From Rheinheimera nanhaiensis E407-8 (GTDB lineage Bacteria > Pseudomonadota > Gammaproteobacteria > Enterobacterales > Alteromonadaceae): 55,326 bases of DNA. The notes under the pieces are model-generated. The model did not search any database. It was not told the origin of the DNA and saw only the letters and a list, made by a program, of their open reading frames with translations. Position numbers and translations under genes: made by a program. Of this stretch, positions 45,079 to 53,211 are shown piece after piece. The stretch is from contig NZ_BAFK01000024.1 in assembly GCF_000296695.1 (NCBI RefSeq), positions 1-55,326 of the forward strand, given 5' to 3'. The number at the start of each line of letters is the position of its first letter. Position 1 is the stretch's first letter.

Positions 45079-47844
45079 TTACCAGTTAGTGAGCTGCACG
45101 CCCAGCACAAAAGTGCGGCCGTACTGCTCATACTGGAAGTTATAGGGTTTGCGGCCGGTGTAAGCGTAGTAAGGCTCGTCGTTCAGGTTAACCACATTAA
45201 AGTACAGCTGCATACCGCGGGCAAAGGTCCATTTAGCGGTAAAATCCAGCTGCAAATGGTCGTCGGCATACACATCATAGGCGCTGTCGGTAATATCTCC
45301 CACTTCTGCCAGATACTTAGACTTATAGTTAGCCGCCAGACGCAGGCTGATCACATCGGTTTCATAGCCTAGGCTCAGGTTGGCGGTTTTATCTGACTGG
45401 CTCGGCAGCGCCACTTCGCGGCTTAACAGGCTGCCATCATCAAACCATTCAATATCAGCGGCAGAATCGGTTAAGGTCAGGTTAGCGGATAGCAGCAGGT
45501 TATCTAACCAGTTACCGAAACCCGACAGCTGATGAATGGCGTTTAGCTCCAGGCCATATAAATCGGCTTTGCCGCCGTTAACAAAGGTTTCGGCTTTGGC
45601 AAAGTTGTTGTAATCGCCACGACCGGCTAAATCGGCTTCATAGATAAAGTTGTCTATCTGCTTGTAAAACAGCATCGCCGATACCACGCCTAATTTATCG
45701 GCGTAGTGCTCAATACCCAGATCCAGGTTATTACTGGTCAGCGCTTTCAGCTCTGGGTTACCAAAGGCCGCCTCCAGCTCATCGTCGTCTTCCTCCAGAA
45801 TAAACGCCGGTGACAACTGCTCAAAGTTAGGCCGCACCAGGCCGGTGCTAAACGCCGCCCTAACGATAGTTTGCTCAGAGAAGTTATAGCGGCCTACCAG
45901 CGCCGGTAACCAATAACTTTCCGAGCGGCTGGCGGTATTGCTGCTAAACACCTCCTCTATTGCATCATAGCGGCTACCGCTGGCGTCACGCTGCTCGTGT
46001 TCAAACCGCACCCCGCCAATTAACTGCCAGTTATCGCGCTCCCACTGCGCCATCAGATAAGCAGCGCTAATATCTTCATCTACCTGGTAATCATTAATTT
46101 GTGACTCCACCTCGTCAATAAAGTCATCGCGGTTAAGCGCATTCACCAACTGATAAATACTGCTGCTGTTAATCGCCGGGCCCATAGTACTCAGGCTGTA
46201 ATCGATGCTGCCGCCGGCATAATCGCTCAGGCTTAGCGCGCTAATGCCTAAATCTGCAAAGTCTTCAAACAACCAGACATCTTCAGCGGCGCTTTTCTCG
46301 CGCTGGCTGAATTTCGCGCCGGTTTTCAGCGTTAAACTGCCCGCTGCCTGTATAAGCTCGCGGCTGATATCAAAGCGGATATTACGCTCGGTTTCTTTGG
46401 CATAGGTGTCGCCCATTTCCACTTCGTTAAGTTCATAACCGTCGGCCAGGCGGGCCTCGTCCGGCGCCGTTAAACGTAAAATGTTACTGCCACTAAAGCC
46501 AACGCCGTCAGCAAATGCCTGCTCAAAATCGGCAGCGCCGATATTAAAGGGCGTGTCTTCATCGGCTTTACTGGCGCCGGCTTCCAGCTGCCATTGCCAG
46601 TTGCCATGCTGTTGCCGGGTGCCCAGCACCACAGCACTGATGGTCTGGGTTTCTTTGCGCTGCTTTAACGAGCGGATTATCTCTGCTTCCCCCTCTGCAG
46701 CGGCAAACTGCGGCGCGGCCAGTTCAACCACTAAGCCCTGGCGGGTTTCATCATCGCTAAATTCGCTGTACAGCGTACGCAGATAATACTCGTTGTGGTT
46801 ACCGGGCCGGTAATCCAGGTTCAGCGCCAGGCCGATGCGCTCGCGGCTGATGCTATAATCGCGCAGTTCAAACTCTTCTAAGCCGTCGTCGAAATCCCAG
46901 CTGCCGCCGGTTTCGACGTTTTCAGAGCCAAATTTACGCTCAGCATAGCTGGCCGCTATGGCGACACCTAAACTGTCGGTCTCACCACCGACGTCGAGAA
47001 TTTTGCTAAACACACCGGACAGTTTCGGGCTGGTTTTGCTTTGCTGTTCGTTATAACCCGCTTCAGCAGTAAAAGAGTAAAAGTCATTACTGCGATCAAA
47101 CGCCGACAAACTTTTTATCTCAACCGTACCGCCTAAAGAGCCGGCCGGCATATCCGGCGTGATGGTTTTGCTTACTTCAACCGACTCGAGTAAATCAGAT
47201 GGGATCACATCCAGCGCCACCGCCCTGCGGCCGGCCTCTGGCGCCGCCAACTGGGTACCGTTATAGGTTACTGCGTTATAATCCGGCGCTAAACCGCGCA
47301 CCCGGACAAAACGGCCCTCGCCCTGATCGCGCTCTACCGATAAACCTGCCAGCCGCTGCAATGCTTCGCTGACGTTACTGTCAGGGAACTGCCCCAGCTC
47401 ATCGGTACTGGCCACGGTCACAATGCCGGCAGCATTGCGCTGGCGGTTTAGCGCTTTACTGACTGCACCGGACTGGCCTACCACTTCAATATGTTCAATG
47501 CTGTCGGTGGCCGACAGTAATTTAATATCGCCCAGTTGCTGTGCGCTGTCGCCCACTACCAGCACCCGCGTATCCGGCATAGCGCCGAGATAATTTACCA
47601 GCAGGGTATAAGTGCCGCTGGGCAGCTGATTAAACCAAAAGCGGCCATCTGCGGCTGTGGTACGCCGCAGTTTCAGCTCAGGAATGATAACTTCAGCGCC
47701 CTGCAGCAAATTGCTGCGGTTATCGGTAATGCGCCCCTGCACATCGGCATCGGCCAGCACCGGCGCCGCCAGGCTGGCAAAAGCCAGGCCAACAGCACAG
47801 GCAATAAGACTGGGTGAAGAAAGTGTATGCTTGGTCGGTTTCAT
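45079..47844 (-). CDS. TonB-dependent outer-membrane receptor, phytase-linked
   Basis: Outer-membrane active transporter of 921 residues. Signal peptide 1-31 (cleavage after VLA), a carboxypeptidase-regulatory-like N-terminal domain (about 33-110, VQGRITDNRSNLLQGAEVII), a plug (about 115-240: NVSEALQRLAGLSVERDQGE, RFVRVRGLAPDYNAVTYNG, SLGGTVEIKS) and a 22-strand-type barrel ending in LGVQLTNW with an aromatic last residue. Substrate cannot be read from the sequence, but the 14-base distance to the phytase gene suggests phytate or lower inositol phosphates. BPP phytase genes are known to sit beside such receptors in several gammaproteobacteria. GAGAG precedes the ATG. Confidence 0.93.
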   Translation of the reverse strand: MKPTKHTLSSPSLIACAVGLAFASLAAPVLADADVQGRITDNRSNLLQGAEVIIPELKLRRTTAADGRFWFNQLPSGTYTLLVNYLGAMPDTRVLVVGDSAQQLGDIKLLSATDSIEHIEVVGQSGAVSKALNRQRNAAGIVTVASTDELGQFPDSNVSEALQRLAGLSVERDQGEGRFVRVRGLAPDYNAVTYNGTQLAAPEAGRRAVALDVIPSDLLESVEVSKTITPDMPAGSLGGTVEIKSLSAFDRSNDFYSFTAEAGYNEQQSKTSPKLSGVFSKILDVGGETDSLGVAIAASYAERKFGSENVETGGSWDFDDGLEEFELRDYSISRERIGLALNLDYRPGNHNEYYLRTLYSEFSDDETRQGLVVELAAPQFAAAEGEAEIIRSLKQRKETQTISAVVLGTRQQHGNWQWQLEAGASKADEDTPFNIGAADFEQAFADGVGFSGSNILRLTAPDEARLADGYELNEVEMGDTYAKETERNIRFDISRELIQAAGSLTLKTGAKFSQREKSAAEDVWLFEDFADLGISALSLSDYAGGSIDYSLSTMGPAINSSSIYQLVNALNRDDFIDEVESQINDYQVDEDISAAYLMAQWERDNWQLIGGVRFEHEQRDASGSRYDAIEEVFSSNTASRSESYWLPALVGRYNFSEQTIVRAAFSTGLVRPNFEQLSPAFILEEDDDELEAAFGNPELKALTSNNLDLGIEHYADKLGVVSAMLFYKQIDNFIYEADLAGRGDYNNFAKAETFVNGGKADLYGLELNAIHQLSGFGNWLDNLLLSANLTLTDSAADIEWFDDGSLLSREVALPSQSDKTANLSLGYETDVISLRLAANYKSKYLAEVGDITDSAYDVYADDHLQLDFTAKWTFARGMQLYFNVVNLNDEPYYAYTGRKPYNFQYEQYGRTFVLGVQLTNW

Positions 47845-47984
47845 CGGTTGCTCTCAGATCACGGCGAATAGTTGCAGCAAAGTCTGCCGTGCTTCTGTGA
47901 CAAAATGCCGTTTGTTAACAACAGGGCTTGCGCTGTACTGACCCGGGTCTTAGCAGTGCAGCGCCCTGCTACAACGGCCGTCAA

Positions 47985-48018
47985 CTGTCATGCCGTTGTC
48001 ATACGGCCGCCGGAAAAT
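47985..48018 (+). promoter_or_regulatory. Pho box (PhoB binding site) with candidate -10
   Basis: CTGTCAT (47985-47991), four bases GCCG, TTGTCAT (47996-48002): the canonical two 7-base direct repeats with 4-base spacer of PhoB sites, differing from the consensus at one base. Ten bases later GAAAAT (48013-48018) could serve as a -10 element; the E. coli phoA promoter has the same ten-base spacing. It points at the GGDEF-AraC-phosphoesterase operon and lies 140 bases upstream of the divergent receptor-phytase unit. Confidence 0.68.
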
Positions 48019-48046
48019 GAGTTTTATTTGCCGGGATAACCTGACA

Positions 48047-48946
48047 ATGTGGCGACAACATCGTTATAAAATACTGCTCAGCCTTATTTTGCTGCTCTGC
48101 GGCTTGCTGCTGGCGCTCAATACCGGCGCAGCTAAACACAGCAGCGAATTTGATGCGTTAGATATTCTCGGTGAGGGCACCACCTTGCTGGTGGCCTGTG
48201 GCTGGCTGGGGTTGATTATCAGCAGCCGCCCTGCCGGGCGCGTTACCGAGTGGCTGTATTACGGCAGCCTGCTGCTGGTGTTTTCCTATTTTCTTGATCT
48301 GCTCGATGAGTTTATCCGCTATCCGGAGCAGTTCCGCCTGATGAGCTGGCTGGAATCGCTACCGGCGCCGGTCGGTATGTTAGTACTGACTTATGGCCTG
48401 GTGGGCTGGCATCGGGAACAACGGGCGATTAACCGTCAGTTGCGTGGCCGCGAGCTGTTTTTGCGCGATCATCAATTGATCGATCCGCTCACCCAATTGT
48501 ATGGTGCCGACTATTTACATGCGGTGCTACAACGTGAAATTGAATTGCACTTAAGCCAACACAGAACGCTGTGTTTGCTGGTATTGGATATTGATGATTT
48601 TGCCGGGTTTAACCGCCATCATGGCATTGCCGCGGGAGATACCTACCTTAGCCGGTTAAGTGAATTACTCAGCAGCCAGCTTAGACACAGTGATGTGATC
48701 TGCCGCTACGCTGGCGATCGCTTTGTTGCAGTGTTACCAAACACCACGCCGCAGCAGGCTCAAATCATGGCGCAGCATTTACGCCAGCAAATAACGCAGT
48801 TGGTATCAGCGGGTGACGCGCCGCAGCTCACGGTAGCCGGCATGACGGTGCAGCAACACAGCGCTCAAGCGGCACTGCAACAGACTGATATTGCCATCAA
48901 ACAGGCCAAAGCCGGCAGTGCATTGAAGTTGCGGCCTGAGTTATGA
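48047..48946 (+). CDS. Membrane protein with degenerate GGDEF domain
   Basis: A 299-residue product (from the ATG at 48047) with four membrane helices (about residues 7-26, 40-57, 67-87 and 105-122) and a cytoplasmic GGDEF-family domain. The signature is AGDRF at 222-226 instead of GGDEF/GGEEF, so a catalytic/metal acidic residue is replaced by Arg; the inhibitory-site motif RHSD lies exactly five residues upstream. DIDDFAGFNRHHGIAAGD keeps the family shape. It is probably inactive as cyclase and possibly a c-di-GMP sensor. The frame is open to 47990, inside the Pho box; ATG 48017 is the alternative start. Its stop overlaps the next start (ATGA). Confidence 0.85.
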   Translation: MWRQHRYKILLSLILLLCGLLLALNTGAAKHSSEFDALDILGEGTTLLVACGWLGLIISSRPAGRVTEWLYYGSLLLVFSYFLDLLDEFIRYPEQFRLMSWLESLPAPVGMLVLTYGLVGWHREQRAINRQLRGRELFLRDHQLIDPLTQLYGADYLHAVLQREIELHLSQHRTLCLLVLDIDDFAGFNRHHGIAAGDTYLSRLSELLSSQLRHSDVICRYAGDRFVAVLPNTTPQQAQIMAQHLRQQITQLVSAGDAPQLTVAGMTVQQHSAQAALQQTDIAIKQAKAGSALKLRPEL

Positions 48947-49965
48947 GCCAGCGCCATTTTGGTTATCAGGATAAAATTCTGCTATTGCAGCATGGCTGCA
49001 GCGAGCTGCTGGCGCTGGCACAGCGGCGCGGTGCACTGCTGCATAAGCTGCTAAGTGGCACCGGCATTTTTGAGCAAGACTTACATAAACCACTTGGCAG
49101 GTTGCACTACAGCGATTGGCTAACCCTGCTGAAAAACTGCCAGCAGCAGTTAAACAGCCCGGAACTGCCTTATCTGCTGGGTAATGCGCTGCTTAACAGC
49201 CGCTATATTTCCCTGTGCCAGAGCCTGCACTATGCGCAAAACCTGCGCCAGGCACTGTCGCAGCTTTACTATTTTCGTCACCAGCTGTTTCCCTGTTTCT
49301 ATGCCAGGCTTTACCGGCAACAACACGGAATAGTTATTGAGATAAAGCCGGCAATGGGGCTGGCAAACCAAGATGGCTTTATGTTAGGCCTGCTGTTCGC
49401 GTTAATTTTAAACCTGATAAAACAGCAACTGGGGACGGTTAACGGTATTAGCTTGCAATTGCAGCATGATGCGTCCGCCATGCAGCAACAATTTTTTGGC
49501 GTAGAGGTCAGTTTTAATCAGGCTGCTGACAGTCTTTGCATCCCATTTTCGCTGTGGCAGCAGCCCTTTGCAGACGCTAATGTCGAGCAACTCAGTGCCA
49601 AAATTCGTAGTTGCCGCCAGCTCAATCGTATGCTTGATAAGCAACGGGCGCTGCCGGAGCTTATCTGCCGGCTGCAGCAACGCGCCTTACCACAACTGCT
49701 CAGCCAGGAGCAGGTGGCCGCTATGCTGGGGCTAAGCAGTAGCAGCCTGAAACGCCAGCTTAGTCAGCACCAGACACATTTTGCTGCCTTAGTCGACAGT
49801 GTGCGCCGGGATGCCGCCAGACACTTGCTGCAGCAAGGCCAATATTCCAACCGCCAGTTGGCATCCAGACTGGGGTACTCGGACGAGCACAATTTTCGTC
49901 GGGCTTTTAAACGCTGGACAGGTGTGATCCCCAGCAGCTTTAAAGACCTGTTTAATACCCACTAA
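48943..49965 (+). CDS. AraC-family transcriptional regulator
   Basis: A 340-residue regulator with a C-terminal double helix-turn-helix (about 250-338: AAMLGLSSSSLKRQLSQ for the first, NRQLASRLGYSDEHNFRRAFKRWTG for the second) and a large N-terminal effector domain (about 20-205) like the OruR/ArgR/Arabinose_bd-type family. It starts within the stop codon region of the GGDEF-like gene (four-base overlap) and is followed 25 bases later by the metallophosphoesterase gene, so the three form an operon. The effector could be a phytate degradation product such as an inositol phosphate; that is inference. Confidence 0.9.
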   Translation: MSQRHFGYQDKILLLQHGCSELLALAQRRGALLHKLLSGTGIFEQDLHKPLGRLHYSDWLTLLKNCQQQLNSPELPYLLGNALLNSRYISLCQSLHYAQNLRQALSQLYYFRHQLFPCFYARLYRQQHGIVIEIKPAMGLANQDGFMLGLLFALILNLIKQQLGTVNGISLQLQHDASAMQQQFFGVEVSFNQAADSLCIPFSLWQQPFADANVEQLSAKIRSCRQLNRMLDKQRALPELICRLQQRALPQLLSQEQVAAMLGLSSSSLKRQLSQHQTHFAALVDSVRRDAARHLLQQGQYSNRQLASRLGYSDEHNFRRAFKRWTGVIPSSFKDLFNTH

Positions 49966-49990
49966 CCTTAAATTTTTACAAGGACTTTAA

Positions 49991-50887
49991 ATGCAACGTC
50001 TCTACCGTTTTAGCCTGATCCTGCTGTTTAGCATGATATTGCCTGCCTGCTCGCCACACGATGCTGCAACAGCGCAGCATGATGCAGATGACGTACTGCT
50101 GAGCTTTGCCGTACTGGGTGATGCTGAACCTAAACCTGAGCCGCAGTTTCCCAATATGGCGGCAGCAGTTGCTGATATTAACCAGCTGGCAATGCAGCAG
50201 CGATTAGACTTTGTGATTGGCGTTGGTGACATTGCCCATAAAGGCACTTTAGTGCAATACGAAAATGCCACGCCGGTGCTACAACAGCTTAGCCTGCCGT
50301 TTTATCCGATTATGGGTAATGAAGAGCACGGCAGCAGCGTTGAGCGTTTTATGCAGTTTGCCAATCTGTGGAACCAAGGCAAAATCACGCTGGATGCGCC
50401 CAGCTATGTACTGGAGTTTGACCGCGTAGCACTGGTATTGGCCTCGCCTGATCACGGCCGTGATTTTAATGATAGCGGCATCGCCTGGATGTTAAGCCAG
50501 CTACAACAACTGGCCCATAAACCTGTGTTGCTGGTAGTGCATGGTGCCCAAGCCGGTGTGTACCCGGAAAACGCCGACAAAGGCATTCATCACCCCGGTT
50601 TTGCTGAAGTAATTGCCCAACCTAATTTAGCGGCGGTAATTTCCGGCGACTTACACATGGATATGGACCGCAGTAACCATTCTAAACAACTGGGCAAGGT
50701 GCATTACCTGCATATACCGGCACTGGAGCGCACTAAAATACCCGATGACACGCAACATACCGCCATGTTCCGGCTATTTACGCTGCATAATGACAACCTG
50801 ATGCAGGTCGATACCTACCAAACCGGTGTACTAACGCCACTGACACGCCACCGTTATCAGTTCAGCCTCAGCGGCGAGCATCAGTAA
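49991..50887 (+). CDS. Calcineurin-like metallophosphoesterase, lipoprotein
   Basis: A 298-residue predicted phosphomono- or diesterase. A lipoprotein signal (ILPACSP, Cys20) places it in the periplasm. Metal-site blocks are visible: FAVLGDAEP near residue 38 (usual form DxH replaced by Asp-Ala-Glu), IGVGDIAHKG near residue 76, MGNEEHG near residue 110 (usual GNHD/E), VVHGAQAG near residue 180 and SGDLHMD near residue 218 (usual GHxH). The variant second and last blocks mark a divergent subfamily. AAGGAC precedes the ATG. In the Pho-box operon it could remove phosphate from inositol phosphates imported by the neighbouring receptor. Confidence 0.85.
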   Translation: MQRLYRFSLILLFSMILPACSPHDAATAQHDADDVLLSFAVLGDAEPKPEPQFPNMAAAVADINQLAMQQRLDFVIGVGDIAHKGTLVQYENATPVLQQLSLPFYPIMGNEEHGSSVERFMQFANLWNQGKITLDAPSYVLEFDRVALVLASPDHGRDFNDSGIAWMLSQLQQLAHKPVLLVVHGAQAGVYPENADKGIHHPGFAEVIAQPNLAAVISGDLHMDMDRSNHSKQLGKVHYLHIPALERTKIPDDTQHTAMFRLFTLHNDNLMQVDTYQTGVLTPLTRHRYQFSLSGEHQ

Positions 50888-50897
50888 AACTTAAATT

Positions 50898-50930
50898 TCA
50901 GCCTGATCAGCGGCTTAATGTTCAGGCTGA
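50898..50930 (+). terminator. Hairpin after the metallophosphoesterase gene
   Basis: A perfect 9-bp stem TCAGCCTGA/TCAGGCTGA (50898-50906 with 50922-50930) with a 15-base loop, 11 bases after the stop. The sequence after it is not T-rich, so termination would be inefficient. Confidence 0.45.
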
Positions 50931-51000
50931 GAATATTGCTTAAGTTTTAACCAACTTTTACCGATAACCGTTTAACTGAAATACCTTTGTGGAGCCGAAG

Positions 51001-52086
51001 ATGAATATTACATCTGCTTCGCAACAGTTTGCGGTTGCCGAACAAAAACAGCTTGCTTATAGTCGCAAACAGCAGTTACTAAGCAATCGCCCTACTGAAC
51101 CCGCTTTACTCAGGCCTGCCCGGACGGCAACAGCTGAGACAACCGCAGCTGCAGGTAAACCGGCAAGCCCGCTGTTAACTGCTGCGCCGCCAGCTGTTCT
51201 GCCTGCTGTCCAACCTGCAACAGACGAGCAGAGCGGGCAGCCAAACGACGATGATCAGATCTTTAATGCCTATCAAACCGTCGGCATGGTTAAGCGTATT
51301 TTGGCACAGCTAAGCAGCCACACGGGTGACTGGCTCGACAAGCCACTGGTCGCTGAATTTTCTGCTAAGGACATCACCAGCGCCAGTTTTTCTGCCTCAA
51401 TGTCACAGCAGTCTATTTGGCTAAGTACCGGCACAGCACAGCAAAATGAGCAGCAGCGCCTGGCAACTGAACAGTGGGAGTTTGGCTACCAGGCGGTACA
51501 AGCCAGCTTTAGTGGCGAGTTGCAACTTACTGATGGCAGCAGCATCAGCTTTGCCTTCGACTTTAGCATGGCAGTAAGCTGGGCCCGTTACAGTTACACC
51601 GAGCAACCGCTGCAAGACCCTTTGGTCGTCAGCCTGACCGGCAGCCCGGTGCAGTTAACCGAACAAAATATGTTGTTCGATTTGAACAGTAACGGCAACA
51701 AAGTAAAACTGCCGCAATTGGCGGCGCAGCAGTACTATCTGGCGGCAGATCGCAACCAAGACCAGCAGATTAACAATGGCGCAGAACTGTTTGGCCCGCA
51801 AACTGGCCAGGGCTTTGCTGAGCTGGCTAAGTTTGATGATAACGGCAATGGCTTTATCGATCCGGGCGACGACATCTGGCAGTACCTGTACTTATGGCGG
51901 CCCAATGAACAGCTGCTAAGCATGAATGACACTAAACTGGGAGCGTTTTCTATAAGCTCGGCGGCTACACCTATGCCACTGTTGGATAAACAGCAGCATA
52001 AAACCGGTGAAATTCAGCGCAGCGGCCTGGCCTTTACAGCAGACGCCAAACCGGTGTTAGTGCAACAGATTGATTTGGTGGTGTAA
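51001..52086 (+). CDS. EF-hand-like Ca-binding domain protein of unknown function
   Basis: A 361-residue protein without signal peptide or membrane helix. The N-terminal third (about 20-90) is Ala/Pro/Thr-rich and looks unstructured. A beta-rich middle follows (about 100-245), and then a Ca-binding-type block (about 250-295): YLAADRNQDQQINNGAELFG, FAELAKFDDNGNGFIDPGDD and WQYLYLW. This block is common in RTX/hemolysin-like and secreted proteobacterial proteins. Upstream the frame is open to a GTG at 50989, but the ATG at 51001 has GGAG at proper distance. Export is possible by an unknown route. I do not recognise the family name. Confidence 0.72.
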   Translation: MNITSASQQFAVAEQKQLAYSRKQQLLSNRPTEPALLRPARTATAETTAAAGKPASPLLTAAPPAVLPAVQPATDEQSGQPNDDDQIFNAYQTVGMVKRILAQLSSHTGDWLDKPLVAEFSAKDITSASFSASMSQQSIWLSTGTAQQNEQQRLATEQWEFGYQAVQASFSGELQLTDGSSISFAFDFSMAVSWARYSYTEQPLQDPLVVSLTGSPVQLTEQNMLFDLNSNGNKVKLPQLAAQQYYLAADRNQDQQINNGAELFGPQTGQGFAELAKFDDNGNGFIDPGDDIWQYLYLWRPNEQLLSMNDTKLGAFSISSAATPMPLLDKQQHKTGEIQRSGLAFTADAKPVLVQQIDLVV

Positions 52087-52090
52087 GCTC

Positions 52091-52122
52091 AAGCAGGATA
52101 AAAGCTAACTTTTATCCTGCTT
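52091..52122. terminator. Bidirectional terminator between convergent genes
   Basis: A perfect 14-bp stem (52091-52104 with 52109-52122), four-base loop, flanked by T on the plus strand. It overlaps the last codons of the permease gene on the other strand. Confidence 0.85.
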
Positions 52123-53187
52123 TTCCAGAAAATCCTGAAACTCTATGGTATAGAGCTTTAACAGCACCAGTGTCAGGGCAAAAATAATCGGGCCGTAAAT
52201 AACACCGATTAAGCCAAATAACTGAATACCACCAATTAACGACAGGAAAATCAGCAGCGTATTCATGCCGGCGCTGCCCTGCATCAGCAAAGGCCGTAAA
52301 AAGTTATCTATAGAGCCCACCACTATCGCGCCCCACAGTGCCATAAACAAAGCCCAGGGCCAGTCACCTGTCAGCAGTAAATACAAACTGGCCGGCACCC
52401 AAATGAGCGCCGTGCCAACTACCGGAATAAAAGAGGCGAACGCCATCATGGTGCCCCAAAACAAGCCGGGTAAGCCGACAATTGCCATGGCAATACCACC
52501 GACAATGCCCTGCGCAATAGCAGTTAAAAACGAGCCCATCACCGCCGAGCGCGCCACTTTTTTTGCCTCATCTAACAAGGCTTCTTCCTGTGAGCGTGAC
52601 AGCGGCAAGATCCAGTGCAGGGTATTCACCACTTTGTCGTGATCGCGTAGTAAGAAAAACAGAATAAACAGCATCAGCAGGAAGCTGAACAGCAAGCCGG
52701 TAACATCGCCCACCAGCTTGGTGCTGAGGTTCAGCAGCTCTTTACCAAAACCCGAAGCAAATTCGGTTAACTGCTTGACGATGCTCTCGCCACTGATTTG
52801 CTCGGTGGGCAAAATCCTGTTTAATTTCTCCAGCGCGCTTTGCAGCAACGGATGCTGCAACAGCTGCGCGGCACCACCGTCATTCAGCCAGCTGTAGCTT
52901 TGCTTGGTAAAAGCAATACCTTGCTGCACTATCGCCATAAATACCAAGGAAGCTGGTACTAATATCACCACCACCAGCAATAAGCAGGAGATGGTGGCGA
53001 CCAGATTCGGCCGGCCGGGCAGCTTCTGTTCAATATACTGATGTACCGGAAAGCACAGCAGCGATAGCACAAAAGCTAATACGATAGCGCCGATATAAGG
53101 CGCTACCAGCATGTAACTGGCATAGAGCGCCAACAGCAGCGCAGCAATTAACACATAATGGCGTGACTCGGTCTTAAATCCCTGCAT
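52105..53187 (-). CDS. AI-2E family transporter (PerM/TqsA type)
   Basis: A 360-residue inner-membrane protein with about seven or eight hydrophobic helices: two at the N-terminus (near 15-45 and 60-85), an amphipathic central part (90-150) and the conserved C-terminal cluster (150-345) with LPGLFWGTMMAFASFIPVVGTALIWVP (described as residues about 240-266), GSIDNFLRPLLMQG and LFGLIGVIYGPI. Family members export the AI-2 signal or other small molecules; substrate unknown here. The frame opens with GTG at 53196, but the ATG at 53187 has AGGAG eight bases upstream. Its upstream neighbour encodes a DUF819 membrane protein in the same direction. Confidence 0.9.
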   Translation of the reverse strand: MQGFKTESRHYVLIAALLLALYASYMLVAPYIGAIVLAFVLSLLCFPVHQYIEQKLPGRPNLVATISCLLLVVVILVPASLVFMAIVQQGIAFTKQSYSWLNDGGAAQLLQHPLLQSALEKLNRILPTEQISGESIVKQLTEFASGFGKELLNLSTKLVGDVTGLLFSFLLMLFILFFLLRDHDKVVNTLHWILPLSRSQEEALLDEAKKVARSAVMGSFLTAIAQGIVGGIAMAIVGLPGLFWGTMMAFASFIPVVGTALIWVPASLYLLLTGDWPWALFMALWGAIVVGSIDNFLRPLLMQGSAGMNTLLIFLSLIGGIQLFGLIGVIYGPIIFALTLVLLKLYTIEFQDFLEKQDKS

Positions 53188-53211
53188 CTTATTCACTCCT
53201 TGTCAGCCCGC

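Noticed and set aside
47990..48046. Upstream extension of the degenerate GGDEF gene (start at 47990)
   Set aside because: The ATG at 47990 lies inside the Pho box and before the candidate -10, so a transcript from that promoter would not include it. 48017 remains possible.
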